64,000 bases of DNA from Bacteroidota bacterium (GTDB lineage: Bacteria; Bacteroidota; Bacteroidia; B-17B0; Aurantibacillaceae), in assembly GCA_963169355.1 (NCBI GenBank), contig CAUJCR010000002.1, positions 62,001 through 126,000 of the forward strand, written 5' to 3'. The position numbers and the translations under genes were made by a program. Below, piece by piece: positions 49,393-60,729 of the stretch; within the stretch, counting starts at the first letter, position 1; each line of letters starts with the position of its first letter. The notes under the pieces were generated by a model that was given only the letters and a program-made list of their open reading frames with translations, did not search any database and was not told the DNA's origin.

Positions 49393-50652
49393 CTATTCCA
49401 AATCTTTCATGTTTAACTTACTAAGTTCTGGATTTAATTTATGAACGCCAATTACTGTTATAATTGTCATAGCGCCACCAAATATAATAGAAGGCACTAA
49501 GCCTACTAATCGGGCTGCTAAGCCCGATTCAAACGCTCCTAATTCGTTACTTGAACCCACAAAAATACTATTAACAGCCGATACCCTACCTCTCATATTA
49601 TCGGGCGTCATTAATTGTAAAATAGTATGTCGTATTACTACACTTACATTATCAAATACGCCCGTTAATAGTAACATGACAAATGCTAACCAATAATTAG
49701 TACATAATGCAAATAAAATTGTGCTAACACCAAATGCCGCTACTGTCCATAGTAATTCTTTACCTGCATTTACTCCTGGTTGCTTAAACGCTAAATAAAA
49801 TGAGGTGATTACAGCACCAATACCTGGAGCTGTTCTTAATAAACCATAAGCCTCTGGTCCTAATCCCAAAATTTTATCTGTAAAGGCTGGAACAATAGCC
49901 ACAGCGCCACCAAACAGCACCGCAAACATATCTAAGGACAAAGCACTCAATATCATTTTATTGCCTCTTACAAATGTAATTCCTGAACGAATACTTTGTA
50001 ACATACTTTCCTTTTGAGATTTCTCTGGAACTGGTTTATCTGAAATTGAGAAATAATACACCAATGTGCCAATTAGCAAAAAACTATTAATAAGATAACA
50101 CCAATCAGCATGTTGTTCATCTTTAAATCCATAAATTAATCCCGCCAACACTGGCCCAACAATAGAGGCGGTGTGCCACACCGTTGTGTTCCATGTAGTA
50201 GCTTGGGTGTATTGATGGCGTTCTACAATTTGAGTCATAAAAGGTTGTGTGGCAGCGGCCAAAAAAGCACGAATAATCCCAAAGATAAATACTACAGTAA
50301 ATAAAGCACTTGCTCCCAATAATTTTAATGATGGAAAATAATTGCTACTATATAAATACAAAAACACAGAGCCTAACAGTAAAGCCAAGGTGCCTGCTAA
50401 TAAAATCTTTCTACGACTTATAATATCGGCAAAATGTCCTGAAAAAAAAGAAGTGATAACAAAAGGAATTACCTCGGTTAACCCAATTAATCCTAGGGTT
50501 AATTCATTTCTATCGTGCTCATAATAAATTTGCAAATACACCGTGCTCATCTGCATTTGAATAGCGAGCGTAATAAATAAGCGAGCATAAATAAAACGAC
50601 GAAATTCGTGGTGTTTTAAAATTTGGAGCGAATTAAGAAATGACATGAGCAC
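49393..50652 (-). CDS. MFS transporter
   Basis: FVITSFFSGHFADIISRRKILLAG motif, about 12 TM segments, LMTPDNMRGRVSAVNSIFVGSSNELGAFESG. Confidence 0.9.
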   Translation of the reverse strand: MLMSFLNSLQILKHHEFRRFIYARLFITLAIQMQMSTVYLQIYYEHDRNELTLGLIGLTEVIPFVITSFFSGHFADIISRRKILLAGTLALLLGSVFLYLYSSNYFPSLKLLGASALFTVVFIFGIIRAFLAAATQPFMTQIVERHQYTQATTWNTTVWHTASIVGPVLAGLIYGFKDEQHADWCYLINSFLLIGTLVYYFSISDKPVPEKSQKESMLQSIRSGITFVRGNKMILSALSLDMFAVLFGGAVAIVPAFTDKILGLGPEAYGLLRTAPGIGAVITSFYLAFKQPGVNAGKELLWTVAAFGVSTILFALCTNYWLAFVMLLLTGVFDNVSVVIRHTILQLMTPDNMRGRVSAVNSIFVGSSNELGAFESGLAARLVGLVPSIIFGGAMTIITVIGVHKLNPELSKLNMKDLE

Positions 50653-50703
50653 AAAAGTATTATTTTAATGTTTTATTAAAAAGCATTATTTTTAAATCCT
50701 CTA

Positions 50704-51405
50704 GTGGAAGAATCTATACATAAACATTTAACAATCAAATCTCTTTCTGAAGACGACAGACCGAGAGAAAAGCTATTACAAAAAGGCAGACAATCACTTT
50801 CTGATGCTGAACTTATAGCTATTTTAATAGGCTCTGGCAACAAAAATGAAACCGCCGTTCAGTTAGCGCAACGCATTTTAAATTCTCATCAAAATTCTAT
50901 TAATGAATTAGCTAAACTGCAAATAAACGACTTAAAAAAATTTAAAGGCATTGGAGAAGCAAAAGCAATTACCATAGCAGCAGCCCTCGAAATTGGTAGA
51001 AGAAGGAAAACTGAACTAACTGAAGATAAACCATTAATTACTACTTCAGAAAAAGCATACATTATCTTAAAAGAAAAATTAAGCGATTTGCCACATGAGG
51101 AATTTTGGGTTTTATACACTAACAGAGGCGGCAGATTAATAAAAACTGAATGTATTAGCAAAGGTGGTGTTTCAGGTACTTTTGTTGATATTCGGTTGGT
51201 TATAAAACCTGCGATTGAATGTTTGGCAGCTGGCATCATTTTAGGACATAATCATCCTTCTGGAAACTTAAAGCCAAGTCAGCAAGATCTTAACTTAACA
51301 AAACAACTCAAAGCATCTGCAAAACTTTTTGATATAACTATACAAGATCACTTAATAATTGGAGATAGTAGTTACTTAAGCTTTGCCGACGAAGGCATCT
51401 TATAA
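50704..51405 (+). CDS. radC: DNA repair protein RadC (JAB/MPN domain)
   Basis: DRPREKLLQKGRQSLSDAELIAILIGSG; GIILGHNHPSGNLKPSQQDLNLTKQL. Confidence 0.95.
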   Translation: MEESIHKHLTIKSLSEDDRPREKLLQKGRQSLSDAELIAILIGSGNKNETAVQLAQRILNSHQNSINELAKLQINDLKKFKGIGEAKAITIAAALEIGRRRKTELTEDKPLITTSEKAYIILKEKLSDLPHEEFWVLYTNRGGRLIKTECISKGGVSGTFVDIRLVIKPAIECLAAGIILGHNHPSGNLKPSQQDLNLTKQLKASAKLFDITIQDHLIIGDSSYLSFADEGIL

Positions 51406-51459
51406 TTAATACAAATTAAAAAATTTAATACATCCAATAGCTTTAGCACATACCTAAAT

Positions 51460-52605
51460 ATGAAAAAAATTGTAACCATAATTGGAGCCCGACCACAAAT
51501 AATAAAAGCAGCCGCATTAAGCCGAGCCATTGCTACACACTTTAAACAACAAATAACCGAAATTATTGTACACACAGGGCAACACTATGATGAAAATATG
51601 AGTCAGGTGTTTTTTGATGAATTAGGCATACCCGCTCCAAATTACAATTTACAAGTAGGTAGTGGAAGCCACGGAAAACAAACCGCCACCATGATTGCGG
51701 GTATAGAAGAGATTTTAATAAAAGAAAAACCAAATGCCATTGTATTATATGGAGACACCAATTCTACGTTGGCAGGCGCTATTGCAGCTAGCAAAATTCA
51801 TATTCCAGTAGTGCATATTGAAGCTGGCTTACGTTCTTTTAATAAGGCAATGCCTGAAGAGATAAATCGTATTATGTGCGACCACGTTTCTACCCTATTA
51901 TTTTCTCCTACTAAAACTGGTTATCAAAATTTACAAAAAGAAGGGTTTAAAACAGAGAACAAAGCACCATATCATGCCGATAATCCAAAGATTTACCATT
52001 GTGGTGATGTGATGTATGATAATAGTTTACATTTTAGTACTGTAGCCGAAGAAAAAACATCCATCATTAAAGAACTTCATCTACAAAAAAATGAATTTAT
52101 CTTAACCACTATTCATCGCAACAATAACACCGATGAGCCTAGTAGGTTAAACGCTATTTTTGATGCCTTATTTCAAATAAGTGAAAAAAGTAAACAAACA
52201 ATTGTTTTACCATTGCATCCACGTACCGCCAAATTATTAGAAACAAATATTGATGGTGCTTTATTAGATAAAATTAAAAACAGTAACCGCTTTAAAATTA
52301 TAAAGCCTGCTTCTTTTTTAGAAATGATTGCTTTAGAAAAAAATTGCAGCCTAGTAATGACCGACAGTGGCGGAGTACAGAAAGAAGCCTTTTATTTTGA
52401 GAAAGCTTGTGTTATTTTTCGTTCAGAAACAGAATGGGTAGAATTAGTGGAGTGTGGCGCCGCCATTATTGCCGACGCCAATACCCAACAAATCATTCAT
52501 GCTTACGAAAAACTCTCTGCTAAACAACAATTTGAATTTCCAAAACTATATGGTGATGGACATGCTGCTGAGTTTATGTGCAGAGAGATGATTCAACACC
52601 TGTAA
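51460..52605 (+). CDS. wecB: UDP-N-acetylglucosamine 2-epimerase (non-hydrolysing)
   Basis: IIGARPQIIKAAALSRAI, VHTGQHYDENMSQVFFDELGI, VLYGDTNSTLAGAIAASKIHIPVVHIEAGLRSF, MTDSGGVQKEAFYF. Confidence 0.95.
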   Translation: MKKIVTIIGARPQIIKAAALSRAIATHFKQQITEIIVHTGQHYDENMSQVFFDELGIPAPNYNLQVGSGSHGKQTATMIAGIEEILIKEKPNAIVLYGDTNSTLAGAIAASKIHIPVVHIEAGLRSFNKAMPEEINRIMCDHVSTLLFSPTKTGYQNLQKEGFKTENKAPYHADNPKIYHCGDVMYDNSLHFSTVAEEKTSIIKELHLQKNEFILTTIHRNNNTDEPSRLNAIFDALFQISEKSKQTIVLPLHPRTAKLLETNIDGALLDKIKNSNRFKIIKPASFLEMIALEKNCSLVMTDSGGVQKEAFYFEKACVIFRSETEWVELVECGAAIIADANTQQIIHAYEKLSAKQQFEFPKLYGDGHAAEFMCREMIQHL

Positions 52606-53244
52606 TTAAGCCGACGCTAATTGATAAACTTCTTCTAACTCCTTATTACTCTTTAAAGTACATTTCTGATCTCTTATAATTCCGTCTTCGATGGCATACA
52701 CCCAGCCATGGATATGTACTTCTTGACCTCTATTCCATGCTTCTTGAATAATAGAAGTTTTAGCTAAATCGTGAACTTGCTCTACTACATTTAACTCCAC
52801 AAAACGATCAAAACGAGCTTTATTATCTTTTATGGCATCTAATTCTTCTTTATGAAAACGATATGAGTCTTTTATATGTCTTATCCAGTTATCTATAAGG
52901 CCCACTTTTTTGTTGGTCATAGCAGTGTGTACACCTCCACAACCGTAATGACCACACACAATAATATGTTTTACTTTTAATACGTTCACAGCATAATCCA
53001 ACACACTTAACATACTCATATCAGAATGTACAACCATATTGGCAATATTACGATGCACAAACACTTCACCAGCTTTAGCACCTATTACCTCATTAGCAGG
53101 CACACGCGAATCGGCACAACCAATCCACAACACGGGTGGAGTTTGTCCTTTGGCTAAATCCGAAAAAAAGTTTGGGTTATTTTTAATTTTATCTTGAGCC
53201 CATTTTTTATTATTTTCTAATAATTGATTATAAAATGCTTCCAT
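52606..53244 (-). CDS. Beta-class carbonic anhydrase
   Basis: LWIGCADSRVPANEVIG, VHRNIANMV, IIVCGHYGCGGVHTAM. Confidence 0.95.
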   Translation of the reverse strand: MEAFYNQLLENNKKWAQDKIKNNPNFFSDLAKGQTPPVLWIGCADSRVPANEVIGAKAGEVFVHRNIANMVVHSDMSMLSVLDYAVNVLKVKHIIVCGHYGCGGVHTAMTNKKVGLIDNWIRHIKDSYRFHKEELDAIKDNKARFDRFVELNVVEQVHDLAKTSIIQEAWNRGQEVHIHGWVYAIEDGIIRDQKCTLKSNKELEEVYQLASA

Positions 53245-53285
53245 GTCTTTTAAATATTTTTAAAAAAATTAATATGACTTATTTT

Positions 53286-54833
53286 TTAGTGTCCCATGAT
53301 AGGAACACTTTTAACTCTATATGTTGTAACTTTTATGTTACGTTCTTTTGCTTTATACATTTTAAATTCCTGTATCACCTCTAAAACATCATAATCTATA
53401 AATTTGCTATTAGATCCATCAATAATTAGATGAGCGTTTTCTGGAACTTTATATAACGATTCTAAAATGCTCCCTTTATTTAAAAAAGATACATCTTCAG
53501 CTAATTGCATCTTGATCAATGGTTTTCCATCCTCCTCACCATCCTCAATTTTATAGTTACTCTTATAATTTTTTCGAAGAATAAAAAAGATAGCAAACAC
53601 TAAACCTATAGCAATACCTTTTAATAAATCTGTGAATAATACACCCACAATAGTGGCAAGGAAAGGCAAGAATTGGTCAATACCCAAGGCATACATTTTC
53701 TTATATAAATTTACTGCTGATAAATTATACCCTACCATCATTAAGATAGCTGCCAATGAAGCGTAAGGAATAAGATTAAGTACATTAGGTATTAATACCA
53801 CACACAGCACTAACAACACTCCATGAAAAATAGTAGATAATTTAGATTTTGCACCTGAGTTAATATTAGCCGAGCTTCTTACAATAACCTGCGTAACTGG
53901 TAGTCCGCCTAATAAACCCGACACGATATTTCCTACACCTTGAGCTTTTAGTTCACGATTAGGATCAGTGGCGTTTTTCTCAGGATCAAGTTTATCAGTA
54001 GCCTCCACGCTTAATAAAGATTCTAAACTAGCAACTAAAGCAATTGTAAATGCGATGGCATAAGTATTAGGATTGGATAAAGCAGAAAAATCTGGGGTGA
54101 TAAAAAAATCACCCACGTTTTCCATAGAGGTAATAACAGGTAAATTTACCAAATGTTCGCTCGATAACGCTAAGTCAGGGAAAGAAGATTGAAAGAGGAG
54201 GTTTAATAACACGCCTACAATTACAGCAATTAAAGCGCCTGGAATAAACTTAAAAAGCTTTATTTGTTTCATAAAAGCCGTATTAAATAAAATTAATATA
54301 ACTAATGAAACACAAGCTATAATTACGGCCCCTAGATTAATGGCTTGGAAAGCATTATTTAATTCATCTATAAAATGTTCGTTGGAGCCATTAATTAACA
54401 ATGATTTATCAAAACCAACTAAATGCGGTATTTCCTTTAAGATTAAAGTGATACCAATAGATGCCAACATACCTTTAATAACTGATGAAGGAAAATAAGC
54501 ACTAATTAATCCAGCACCCAAAAATCCTGCAATGACTTGTAATATCCCAGCTAATATAATGGTTACCAAAAAAGCCTCGAAACTACCAAGTGTAGCAATA
54601 GCTGCAATAACTATAGTTATTAACCCTGCAGCAGGACCTGATACCCCTAAACGAGAACCACTAATTGAGCCTACTACAATTCCACCAACAATACCTGCAA
54701 TTATTCCAGAGAATAATATAGGATTTTCACCAGTAGATGCTAAGGCAACTCCTAAACACAAAGGCAAAGCTACCAAAAAGACCACTAAACTTGCAGGAGC
54801 ATCATATTTAATATTTGAAAAAAATTGTTTCAT
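53286..54833 (-). CDS. SulP family inorganic anion transporter
   Basis: YDAPASLVVFLVALPLCLGVALAS, GSRLGVSGPAAGLITIV, C-terminal STAS-like IIDGSNSKFIDYDVLEVI. Confidence 0.94.
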   Translation of the reverse strand: MKQFFSNIKYDAPASLVVFLVALPLCLGVALASTGENPILFSGIIAGIVGGIVVGSISGSRLGVSGPAAGLITIVIAAIATLGSFEAFLVTIILAGILQVIAGFLGAGLISAYFPSSVIKGMLASIGITLILKEIPHLVGFDKSLLINGSNEHFIDELNNAFQAINLGAVIIACVSLVILILFNTAFMKQIKLFKFIPGALIAVIVGVLLNLLFQSSFPDLALSSEHLVNLPVITSMENVGDFFITPDFSALSNPNTYAIAFTIALVASLESLLSVEATDKLDPEKNATDPNRELKAQGVGNIVSGLLGGLPVTQVIVRSSANINSGAKSKLSTIFHGVLLVLCVVLIPNVLNLIPYASLAAILMMVGYNLSAVNLYKKMYALGIDQFLPFLATIVGVLFTDLLKGIAIGLVFAIFFILRKNYKSNYKIEDGEEDGKPLIKMQLAEDVSFLNKGSILESLYKVPENAHLIIDGSNSKFIDYDVLEVIQEFKMYKAKERNIKVTTYRVKSVPIMGH

Positions 54834-55108
54834 ATTTTTATAGTTCGATTTTATAGATTATTGTTTTTTATTCTAAACACAATAATTACAAGGAGATGCG
54901 AGAAATTAGACATTAATTTAATCACTACCACATAAGTCTAACTCTTAATAGAATAAACTTAGGTAAGATGACGTTTCATTCTCTCATTCACACACGACAC
55001 CTTAAAAACAAGTTAAAGTGTTTTCAATTAATGAGTTTTAAATTATAGATTGATGTAGTCTTAGTTGGAAATACACTAAGAACACTAGCACTCTTTATAG
55101 AGTAGCCA

Positions 55109-55384
55109 TTAAGCAATATTTGGTGGGGGAACTATCACATCGATACAAACATCTTTATAATGTTTGATTAAATAGGTAGAACAAAGAGGGCTCTTATCTA
55201 CTTGATCGAGCAAATGTAATTTTGACCTAGAGTACTTTATTAATTTAAAATTTTCTTTGTGCGTTTCTTCCTCCTCAGTCATCGAAATAGAAGTGTTAAT
55301 ACCTTTACTGTACATTGAATAAATAACCACCACATTAAACGTAGTGAATATTATTAACAAGGTTGCAGCGATTAGTCTTCTCAT
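55109..55384 (-). CDS. Hypothetical small membrane-anchored protein
   Basis: 91 aa with N-terminal TM; no recognised family. Confidence 0.5.
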   Translation of the reverse strand: MRRLIAATLLIIFTTFNVVVIYSMYSKGINTSISMTEEEETHKENFKLIKYSRSKLHLLDQVDKSPLCSTYLIKHYKDVCIDVIVPPPNIA

Positions 55385-55563
55385 TTCCCCACAAAGATAA
55401 TAAAAACTAATAGAAATTACTGCATCAGTTATATGATATTTAACACAATTTTTGATGATTAAAATCTAAACTATACTTTAGAGGATAGAATTTAAAAAAG
55501 GATGGATTTCATAATTAAAACATCATGTTTTTCGGTAATTCAACCTCGTAATAGAACCACTAG

Positions 55564-57453
55564 TTAAAACACCGATTCATCTACTATTGGCTCATAAGCT
55601 TCTAGAGTTAAATCATCAACGTAAATGGAATGATTACTTTGATTCCAAAAATACCATTGTACAAAATCATTCTTATTCCAAAAATCGGGGGTTATGTAAT
55701 ATAATTCTAGTTCATTCCACACACCTTGTTTGTACGAACTATTTTTAATCTTCTTAGATTTTACGCTAAACCATTTGTTACTATGTTGCATATTAATCAA
55801 TAACTCTGCATCTAAACTATCTGGTGGCATCCTTGTAAAAAACTTTGTGCTTAACCTAAAAATTAAGTGCGACTTTTTTGTGATTTTTTTATATGGTATA
55901 TCATTTGGCAAAATGCAAAATCTATTAAACAGATTAGTTTCGTAACTATTAGGTAATGATGAGGCAAGAAAACCTCTTGTCCAAATGCTGTCCTTTATAG
56001 TTTTATCAAAATCATCTACTTTTCTTAAAACCAATTTGTAATTACTTAAATCTGGAACTACGGTGTCATATTTAAAATTAAGTGCAGTCTTATCCATCAA
56101 TAGTAATGCTTTTTGTTCTTTGGTTGGTTTTTCTGTTTGTAAAAAGGTTGAAAAGTAGTACGCTCTTGACATATTAGAGCCGTGTATGATACCCTTGGTA
56201 ACTTGCCACGATTGAAATAAATTAAGTGCAATTAAAAACATCACGATTGTTACAAATAGATACTTAAATCTATGTTTATTTATTTCCACAAACATAAACC
56301 CAAGTGGTATTGATAAAATAACATACGATGGGATAATGGCTCTAGAACTAAAAGAATCGCCATACCACCAACACGACCAACTAGACATCACATAAAAGTT
56401 GAGAATAAAATAAATAAAAACAGACAAAAACATGGTTCTATTCTTTTTGAATAAAACAAACAATCCTATTAAAGCAAATAACATAATAGGCGTATAAAGC
56501 AACCATCCTTTTCTAAAACTAAATAAAAATTCAAACACGTAGGGTTTTAAAAAATTAAATCCTTCTCCTAAGTTATTTTGGTAGCTATAAAACAAAAACT
56601 TTCCAGTGGTATATTTCCAATACATTAATTGAATGGAAACTATTATACCAAATATTAAAATACCTAAAGTAAGTTTAAACTTATGTTGTTTTAATAACTC
56701 ATATTTTAACAACAAAGTTTGCTTATTATATACATTGTAAAACAAAAAGAATAAAACAACTAAAAACTCAGGAGGCCTTACAATGGCTATTAATCCTAAC
56801 AAAACAAAGATGTAGATTAAATGTTTAAGTTGATAAGTTTTGTGCCATTGAATAATATAATAAATACAAAGCGCTAATAAGGTAAACATAATATTATGTA
56901 CCATTAATGGCTGCCCATGAATAGACACTTGTATTAAGTAGTTGGTAGCAAAAACAGTTATTAATATAACAACGGCTACTATCTTATCTGAAAAAAAAGA
57001 TTGAAGGATTTTCTTTAAATAATATAACCCCACACAGGTATAAAAGAAACAACCAGCAACCACACTCCATTGGTACGGTTTAGAGAATCCATCTTTTGGA
57101 TAGTTCAAAATTTCGGCAAATACATCTGCAATTAAATAAAATGGAGCATACGCAATAGCCATACCAATTGGGTATTTAATAACCCAATAACTAGTAGATT
57201 CTGAAGCTTTATAAGCTTGATAAAAACCATCGTTTATTTGATATTTTGATAACAAGGCAAACACCTCATCTATATTAGATAAGCGAATATCATTAAAATG
57301 AAATGTTGCAGGTAAATACAGATAATAACCTAGTACATCAAAAATAAAAACGTTCTCTGGAGTTTTAACTAAAATGAGATAGGTAATAAATCCAATAGCA
57401 AATAAAAAAGATAAGAAAGAAAAACTGAGACGGTTATTGACATACCTCATCAT
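55564..57453 (-). CDS. Polytopic membrane glycosyltransferase-like protein with soluble C-terminal domain
   Basis: VFDVLGYYLYLPATF, IAIVRPPEFLVVL, FSFRKGWLLYTPI, SSWSCWWYGDSFSSRAI; paralogous to 58217-60007. Confidence 0.7.
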   Translation of the reverse strand: MMRYVNNRLSFSFLSFLFAIGFITYLILVKTPENVFIFDVLGYYLYLPATFHFNDIRLSNIDEVFALLSKYQINDGFYQAYKASESTSYWVIKYPIGMAIAYAPFYLIADVFAEILNYPKDGFSKPYQWSVVAGCFFYTCVGLYYLKKILQSFFSDKIVAVVILITVFATNYLIQVSIHGQPLMVHNIMFTLLALCIYYIIQWHKTYQLKHLIYIFVLLGLIAIVRPPEFLVVLFFLFYNVYNKQTLLLKYELLKQHKFKLTLGILIFGIIVSIQLMYWKYTTGKFLFYSYQNNLGEGFNFLKPYVFEFLFSFRKGWLLYTPIMLFALIGLFVLFKKNRTMFLSVFIYFILNFYVMSSWSCWWYGDSFSSRAIIPSYVILSIPLGFMFVEINKHRFKYLFVTIVMFLIALNLFQSWQVTKGIIHGSNMSRAYYFSTFLQTEKPTKEQKALLLMDKTALNFKYDTVVPDLSNYKLVLRKVDDFDKTIKDSIWTRGFLASSLPNSYETNLFNRFCILPNDIPYKKITKKSHLIFRLSTKFFTRMPPDSLDAELLINMQHSNKWFSVKSKKIKNSSYKQGVWNELELYYITPDFWNKNDFVQWYFWNQSNHSIYVDDLTLEAYEPIVDESVF

Positions 57454-57454
57454 G

Positions 57455-58177
57455 TTATTTAGCTTTAAATAAGCCGTATTTTAAGATACAATATATAGCT
57501 CTAAACCCATCTTTCCATCCAATTTTTTTACCCTCTTCATACGTTCTTCCATAATATGAAATACCAACCTCATAAATACGAATATTTGTTATACGAGAGA
57601 TTTTTGCAGTTACCTCAGGTTCAAAACCAAATCGTTTTTCCCTCAATGAAATATTCTTAATAATATCTGCTTTAAATAATTTATAGCAGGTTTCCATATC
57701 TGTTAGGTTTAAATTGGTAAACATATTAGATAAAAGAGTTAACCATTTATTCCCTATAGAATGCCAGAAAAATAAAATACGATGCGGTTTCCCTCCAATA
57801 AAACGGCTACCATACACAACATCGGCCATGCCGTTTAATATTGGTTTAAGTAAAATATTATACTCCTCAGGATCATACTCTAAATCTGCATCTTGAATAA
57901 TTACATAATCCCCCGTAGCTTTTTTTATACCCGTGTGTAAAGCTGCTCCCTTCCCTTGATTAAATTCATGTTTAAAATACTGAATATTCAAATCGGGATT
58001 TTGTACTTTGTAATTTTGAATAGCTTCTTCGGTATTATCTTTCGAGAAATCATTTACAATTATTATTTCTTTTTGTACGTTATTAGGTAAACTTACCGCC
58101 TTTACCTTATTTAATATGTGATGAATGGTTTTCCCTTCATTGTACGCTGGTATAACAATTGATAATAACATAAACAA
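57455..58177 (-). CDS. Family 2 glycosyltransferase (dolichol-phosphate mannosyltransferase-like)
   Basis: [67 protein letters not shown]. Confidence 0.93.
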   Translation of the reverse strand: MFMLLSIVIPAYNEGKTIHHILNKVKAVSLPNNVQKEIIIVNDFSKDNTEEAIQNYKVQNPDLNIQYFKHEFNQGKGAALHTGIKKATGDYVIIQDADLEYDPEEYNILLKPILNGMADVVYGSRFIGGKPHRILFFWHSIGNKWLTLLSNMFTNLNLTDMETCYKLFKADIIKNISLREKRFGFEPEVTAKISRITNIRIYEVGISYYGRTYEEGKKIGWKDGFRAIYCILKYGLFKAK

Positions 58178-58216
58178 ACCTACATATATTTAATTAGAAA
58201 TCAAACGATTTCGATT

Positions 58217-60007
58217 TTACTTTTTAATTATTGTGTACTTTAAATCATCTACTAAATTATAACCCTTCTCTGTATTAGCAAAAACCTTTAAATAATTACT
58301 ATCATTATTTTGCGATTCTAAAACTTCAACTATTTGTGTCATCTTTGCCCAACCATCATCACCTGCAGAAAACTGATTTCTAAACACAACATTCCATGAA
58401 ACCATTTCGTTGTTAGCATCTATCGACACAACAAGCCCTAAATCTCTACCATCTGCATCAGTCTTAGCCATACATTCTACAACAATATAAAACGAACCAC
58501 TAAAACCTAAGTCTTTTATTGGGAAACCAAATCCCTTTGAATACCAATTATCTTTACCAACTTTGCAAGCCTTTTTACTCTTAAATCCTCCATCTACAAT
58601 TTTACTAGCATCATCATCTTGCTCATAGGTCATTAATTCCATTTTAAATATCTTTCGATTCTCTAAGATTGATTTTAATCTATCCTCGTTAATAGTTGCT
58701 AAGTCTGTTTTAAGGAAAACATCCCAAAATTTCTGTTTATCCATTAATACGGTGTCAATTAATAGATTACTATATTGAAACGCTATTAATTGACCAAAGA
58801 ATACAAATGGAATGGAAAGTGCTAACAGTACCTTTTTTGTTTTTGGTTGGATATAATTGAGTAAGAACAAAACAGTAATGATAATGATTGGATAAAAATC
58901 AATAGCGGGTCTTATACTTAATCCTCCACCATACCACCAACACCACCACGAAGATGTAATGTAAATGAAGACGAACATGGTAATAAAGAAAATAATTCTT
59001 TTAAACCAAAAACGAGTTGATAATAAAATAAAAAGAACCATCAGAAATAATAATGGAGCGTAGATAAAAATACCCTTTCTGTAACTAAATAACACATTCA
59101 TTATTTCAGGATTCTTAAAATCAAAAGTTTCTCCTTCATAAGTCATCACAAAAAAATCTCCAGTTTGTAAATAATAAAATGTAAACTGTATTACAACGCC
59201 TAACACGGGCATTAAAAGAAATAATAGAGTTCCGAAAAAATGTTTTGTAATTATTTGTTTAAGGAATAATAAGTAAGATTTAAAATTTTCAAAGAAAAAA
59301 GGCGTAAACAATACAACTACTACGTTTACAGGCCTTATTAATATCACTAATGCTAGAGCTAATCCTAGCATTACTATGCGTTTAGTTGTGATGTCGGTTA
59401 ATAACCTCACAAAACAATATAAGAACAAGCTTACGGCAAAAAAAGAATATACATGAGACATGGACGGCTCCTGTATGGTATAATGAAACAAATTAGTAGA
59501 AAGAAAAACCATAAAACAAACAAGCATGGTTGTTTTTTCTGATATTAAAAAATGTTTAGCAACTTTTGTTAATAGCTTTACCGCTAACAGAAAATAAACC
59601 AAAGAAGCAATACTAATTAACATTAAAAAAGTATCGGTATATCCATTTATATCTGTTCCTGCAATAGCCGAAATAAGAATTCCTAACAAAAAAAAGGGCA
59701 ACATACAAAATGCAGTACCACTATAATATTTATTGACGCCCTTGTCTTTATAAGGACTTATATAAGGCTTATAAAACGGCTTAATGTAATTTTCTTTTAC
59801 ATCATAGTAACTGTAGGTAAAATCTTGATAGATGATGGCTGCTGGTAAATAACAATAATATCCTAAACCATCAGAGGAAACTGAATTGACCAAGCCGTTT
59901 TGACGTTCGCTAAGAAAACGTTGTGTGGTTACAACTAAAAATAAACTAACAAAAAGAAATAAATATTTCTTTTTCCATAAAAATGTTTTTAATCCTTGAA
60001 ACATCAT
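58217..60007 (-). CDS. Polytopic membrane glycosyltransferase-like protein with C-terminal jelly-roll-like domain
   Basis: SSDGLGYYCYLPAAI, LVILIRPVNVVVVL, FSYRKGIFIYAPL, SSWWCWWYGGGLSIRPAIDFYPI. Confidence 0.7.
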   Translation of the reverse strand: MMFQGLKTFLWKKKYLFLFVSLFLVVTTQRFLSERQNGLVNSVSSDGLGYYCYLPAAIIYQDFTYSYYDVKENYIKPFYKPYISPYKDKGVNKYYSGTAFCMLPFFLLGILISAIAGTDINGYTDTFLMLISIASLVYFLLAVKLLTKVAKHFLISEKTTMLVCFMVFLSTNLFHYTIQEPSMSHVYSFFAVSLFLYCFVRLLTDITTKRIVMLGLALALVILIRPVNVVVVLFTPFFFENFKSYLLFLKQIITKHFFGTLLFLLMPVLGVVIQFTFYYLQTGDFFVMTYEGETFDFKNPEIMNVLFSYRKGIFIYAPLLFLMVLFILLSTRFWFKRIIFFITMFVFIYITSSWWCWWYGGGLSIRPAIDFYPIIIITVLFLLNYIQPKTKKVLLALSIPFVFFGQLIAFQYSNLLIDTVLMDKQKFWDVFLKTDLATINEDRLKSILENRKIFKMELMTYEQDDDASKIVDGGFKSKKACKVGKDNWYSKGFGFPIKDLGFSGSFYIVVECMAKTDADGRDLGLVVSIDANNEMVSWNVVFRNQFSAGDDGWAKMTQIVEVLESQNNDSNYLKVFANTEKGYNLVDDLKYTIIKK

Positions 60008-60011
60008 TCAG

Positions 60012-60668
60012 TTATAGCGACATCTCTGGAATCTCTCCTTCTACAATTAATTTACCAGCAGTGGCATTTTTAATTTGCTCTACACTCACGCCTGGCGCTC
60101 TTTCTAATAATCGGAAGCCTCCTTCTGACATTACTTCTAACACGGCTAATTCGGTAACAATACGTTTCACACATTTAATTCCTGTAAGAGGCAACTCGCA
60201 CTTAGGTAGTAATTTTGATTCGCCTGCTTTATTAACATGTTGCATAGCCACAATAATGTTTTTGGCGCTGGCTACTAAATCCATTGCACCACCCATACCT
60301 TTCACCATTTTACCTGGTATTTTCCAGTTAGCAATATCTCCATGCTCACTTACTTCCATAGCGCCTAAAATAGTTAAATCTACTTTTTGTGCTCTAATCA
60401 TTCCAAAGCTAGTGGCCGAGTCGAATATAGATGAGCCGGGTAACAAAGTTACTGTTTGTTTACCTGCGTTAATTAAATCAGCATCTTCTTCTCCCTCAAA
60501 AGGAAAAGGTCCCATGCCTAATATACCGTTTTCGGATTGTAACACTACGTTTACACCCTCGGGAATATAATTTGCTACCAAGGTAGGAATCCCGATTCCT
60601 AGGTTTACATACATGCCATCTTTTACTTCGCGTGCAATACGCTTTGCAATTCCATTTTTATCTAACAT
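60012..60668 (-). CDS. scoB: 3-oxoacid CoA-transferase subunit B
   Basis: MYVNLGIGIPTLVANYIPEGVNVVLQSENGILGMGP; GGAMDLVASAKNIIVAMQH. Confidence 0.95.
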   Translation of the reverse strand: MLDKNGIAKRIAREVKDGMYVNLGIGIPTLVANYIPEGVNVVLQSENGILGMGPFPFEGEEDADLINAGKQTVTLLPGSSIFDSATSFGMIRAQKVDLTILGAMEVSEHGDIANWKIPGKMVKGMGGAMDLVASAKNIIVAMQHVNKAGESKLLPKCELPLTGIKCVKRIVTELAVLEVMSEGGFRLLERAPGVSVEQIKNATAGKLIVEGEIPEMSL

Positions 60669-60729
60669 GGTTAAATTATTTAATGCACAGCGAAAGTAAT
60701 AAAAAAAATAGAAAATAGATAGAAAAATA

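Noticed and set aside
50704-51405. radC as a marker of a mobile or defence island
   Set aside because: RadC/JAB genes can sit in mobile elements, but this one has the full N-terminal helix-hairpin-helix region and housekeeping neighbours; no integrase, transposase or att-like repeat was seen.
54532-54843. 103-aa + strand ORF
   Set aside because: Antisense to the start of the SulP transporter gene.
59983-60570. 195-aa + strand ORF
   Set aside because: Antisense to scoB for nearly its whole length; Ser/Pro/Ile-rich composition is typical of antisense frames.
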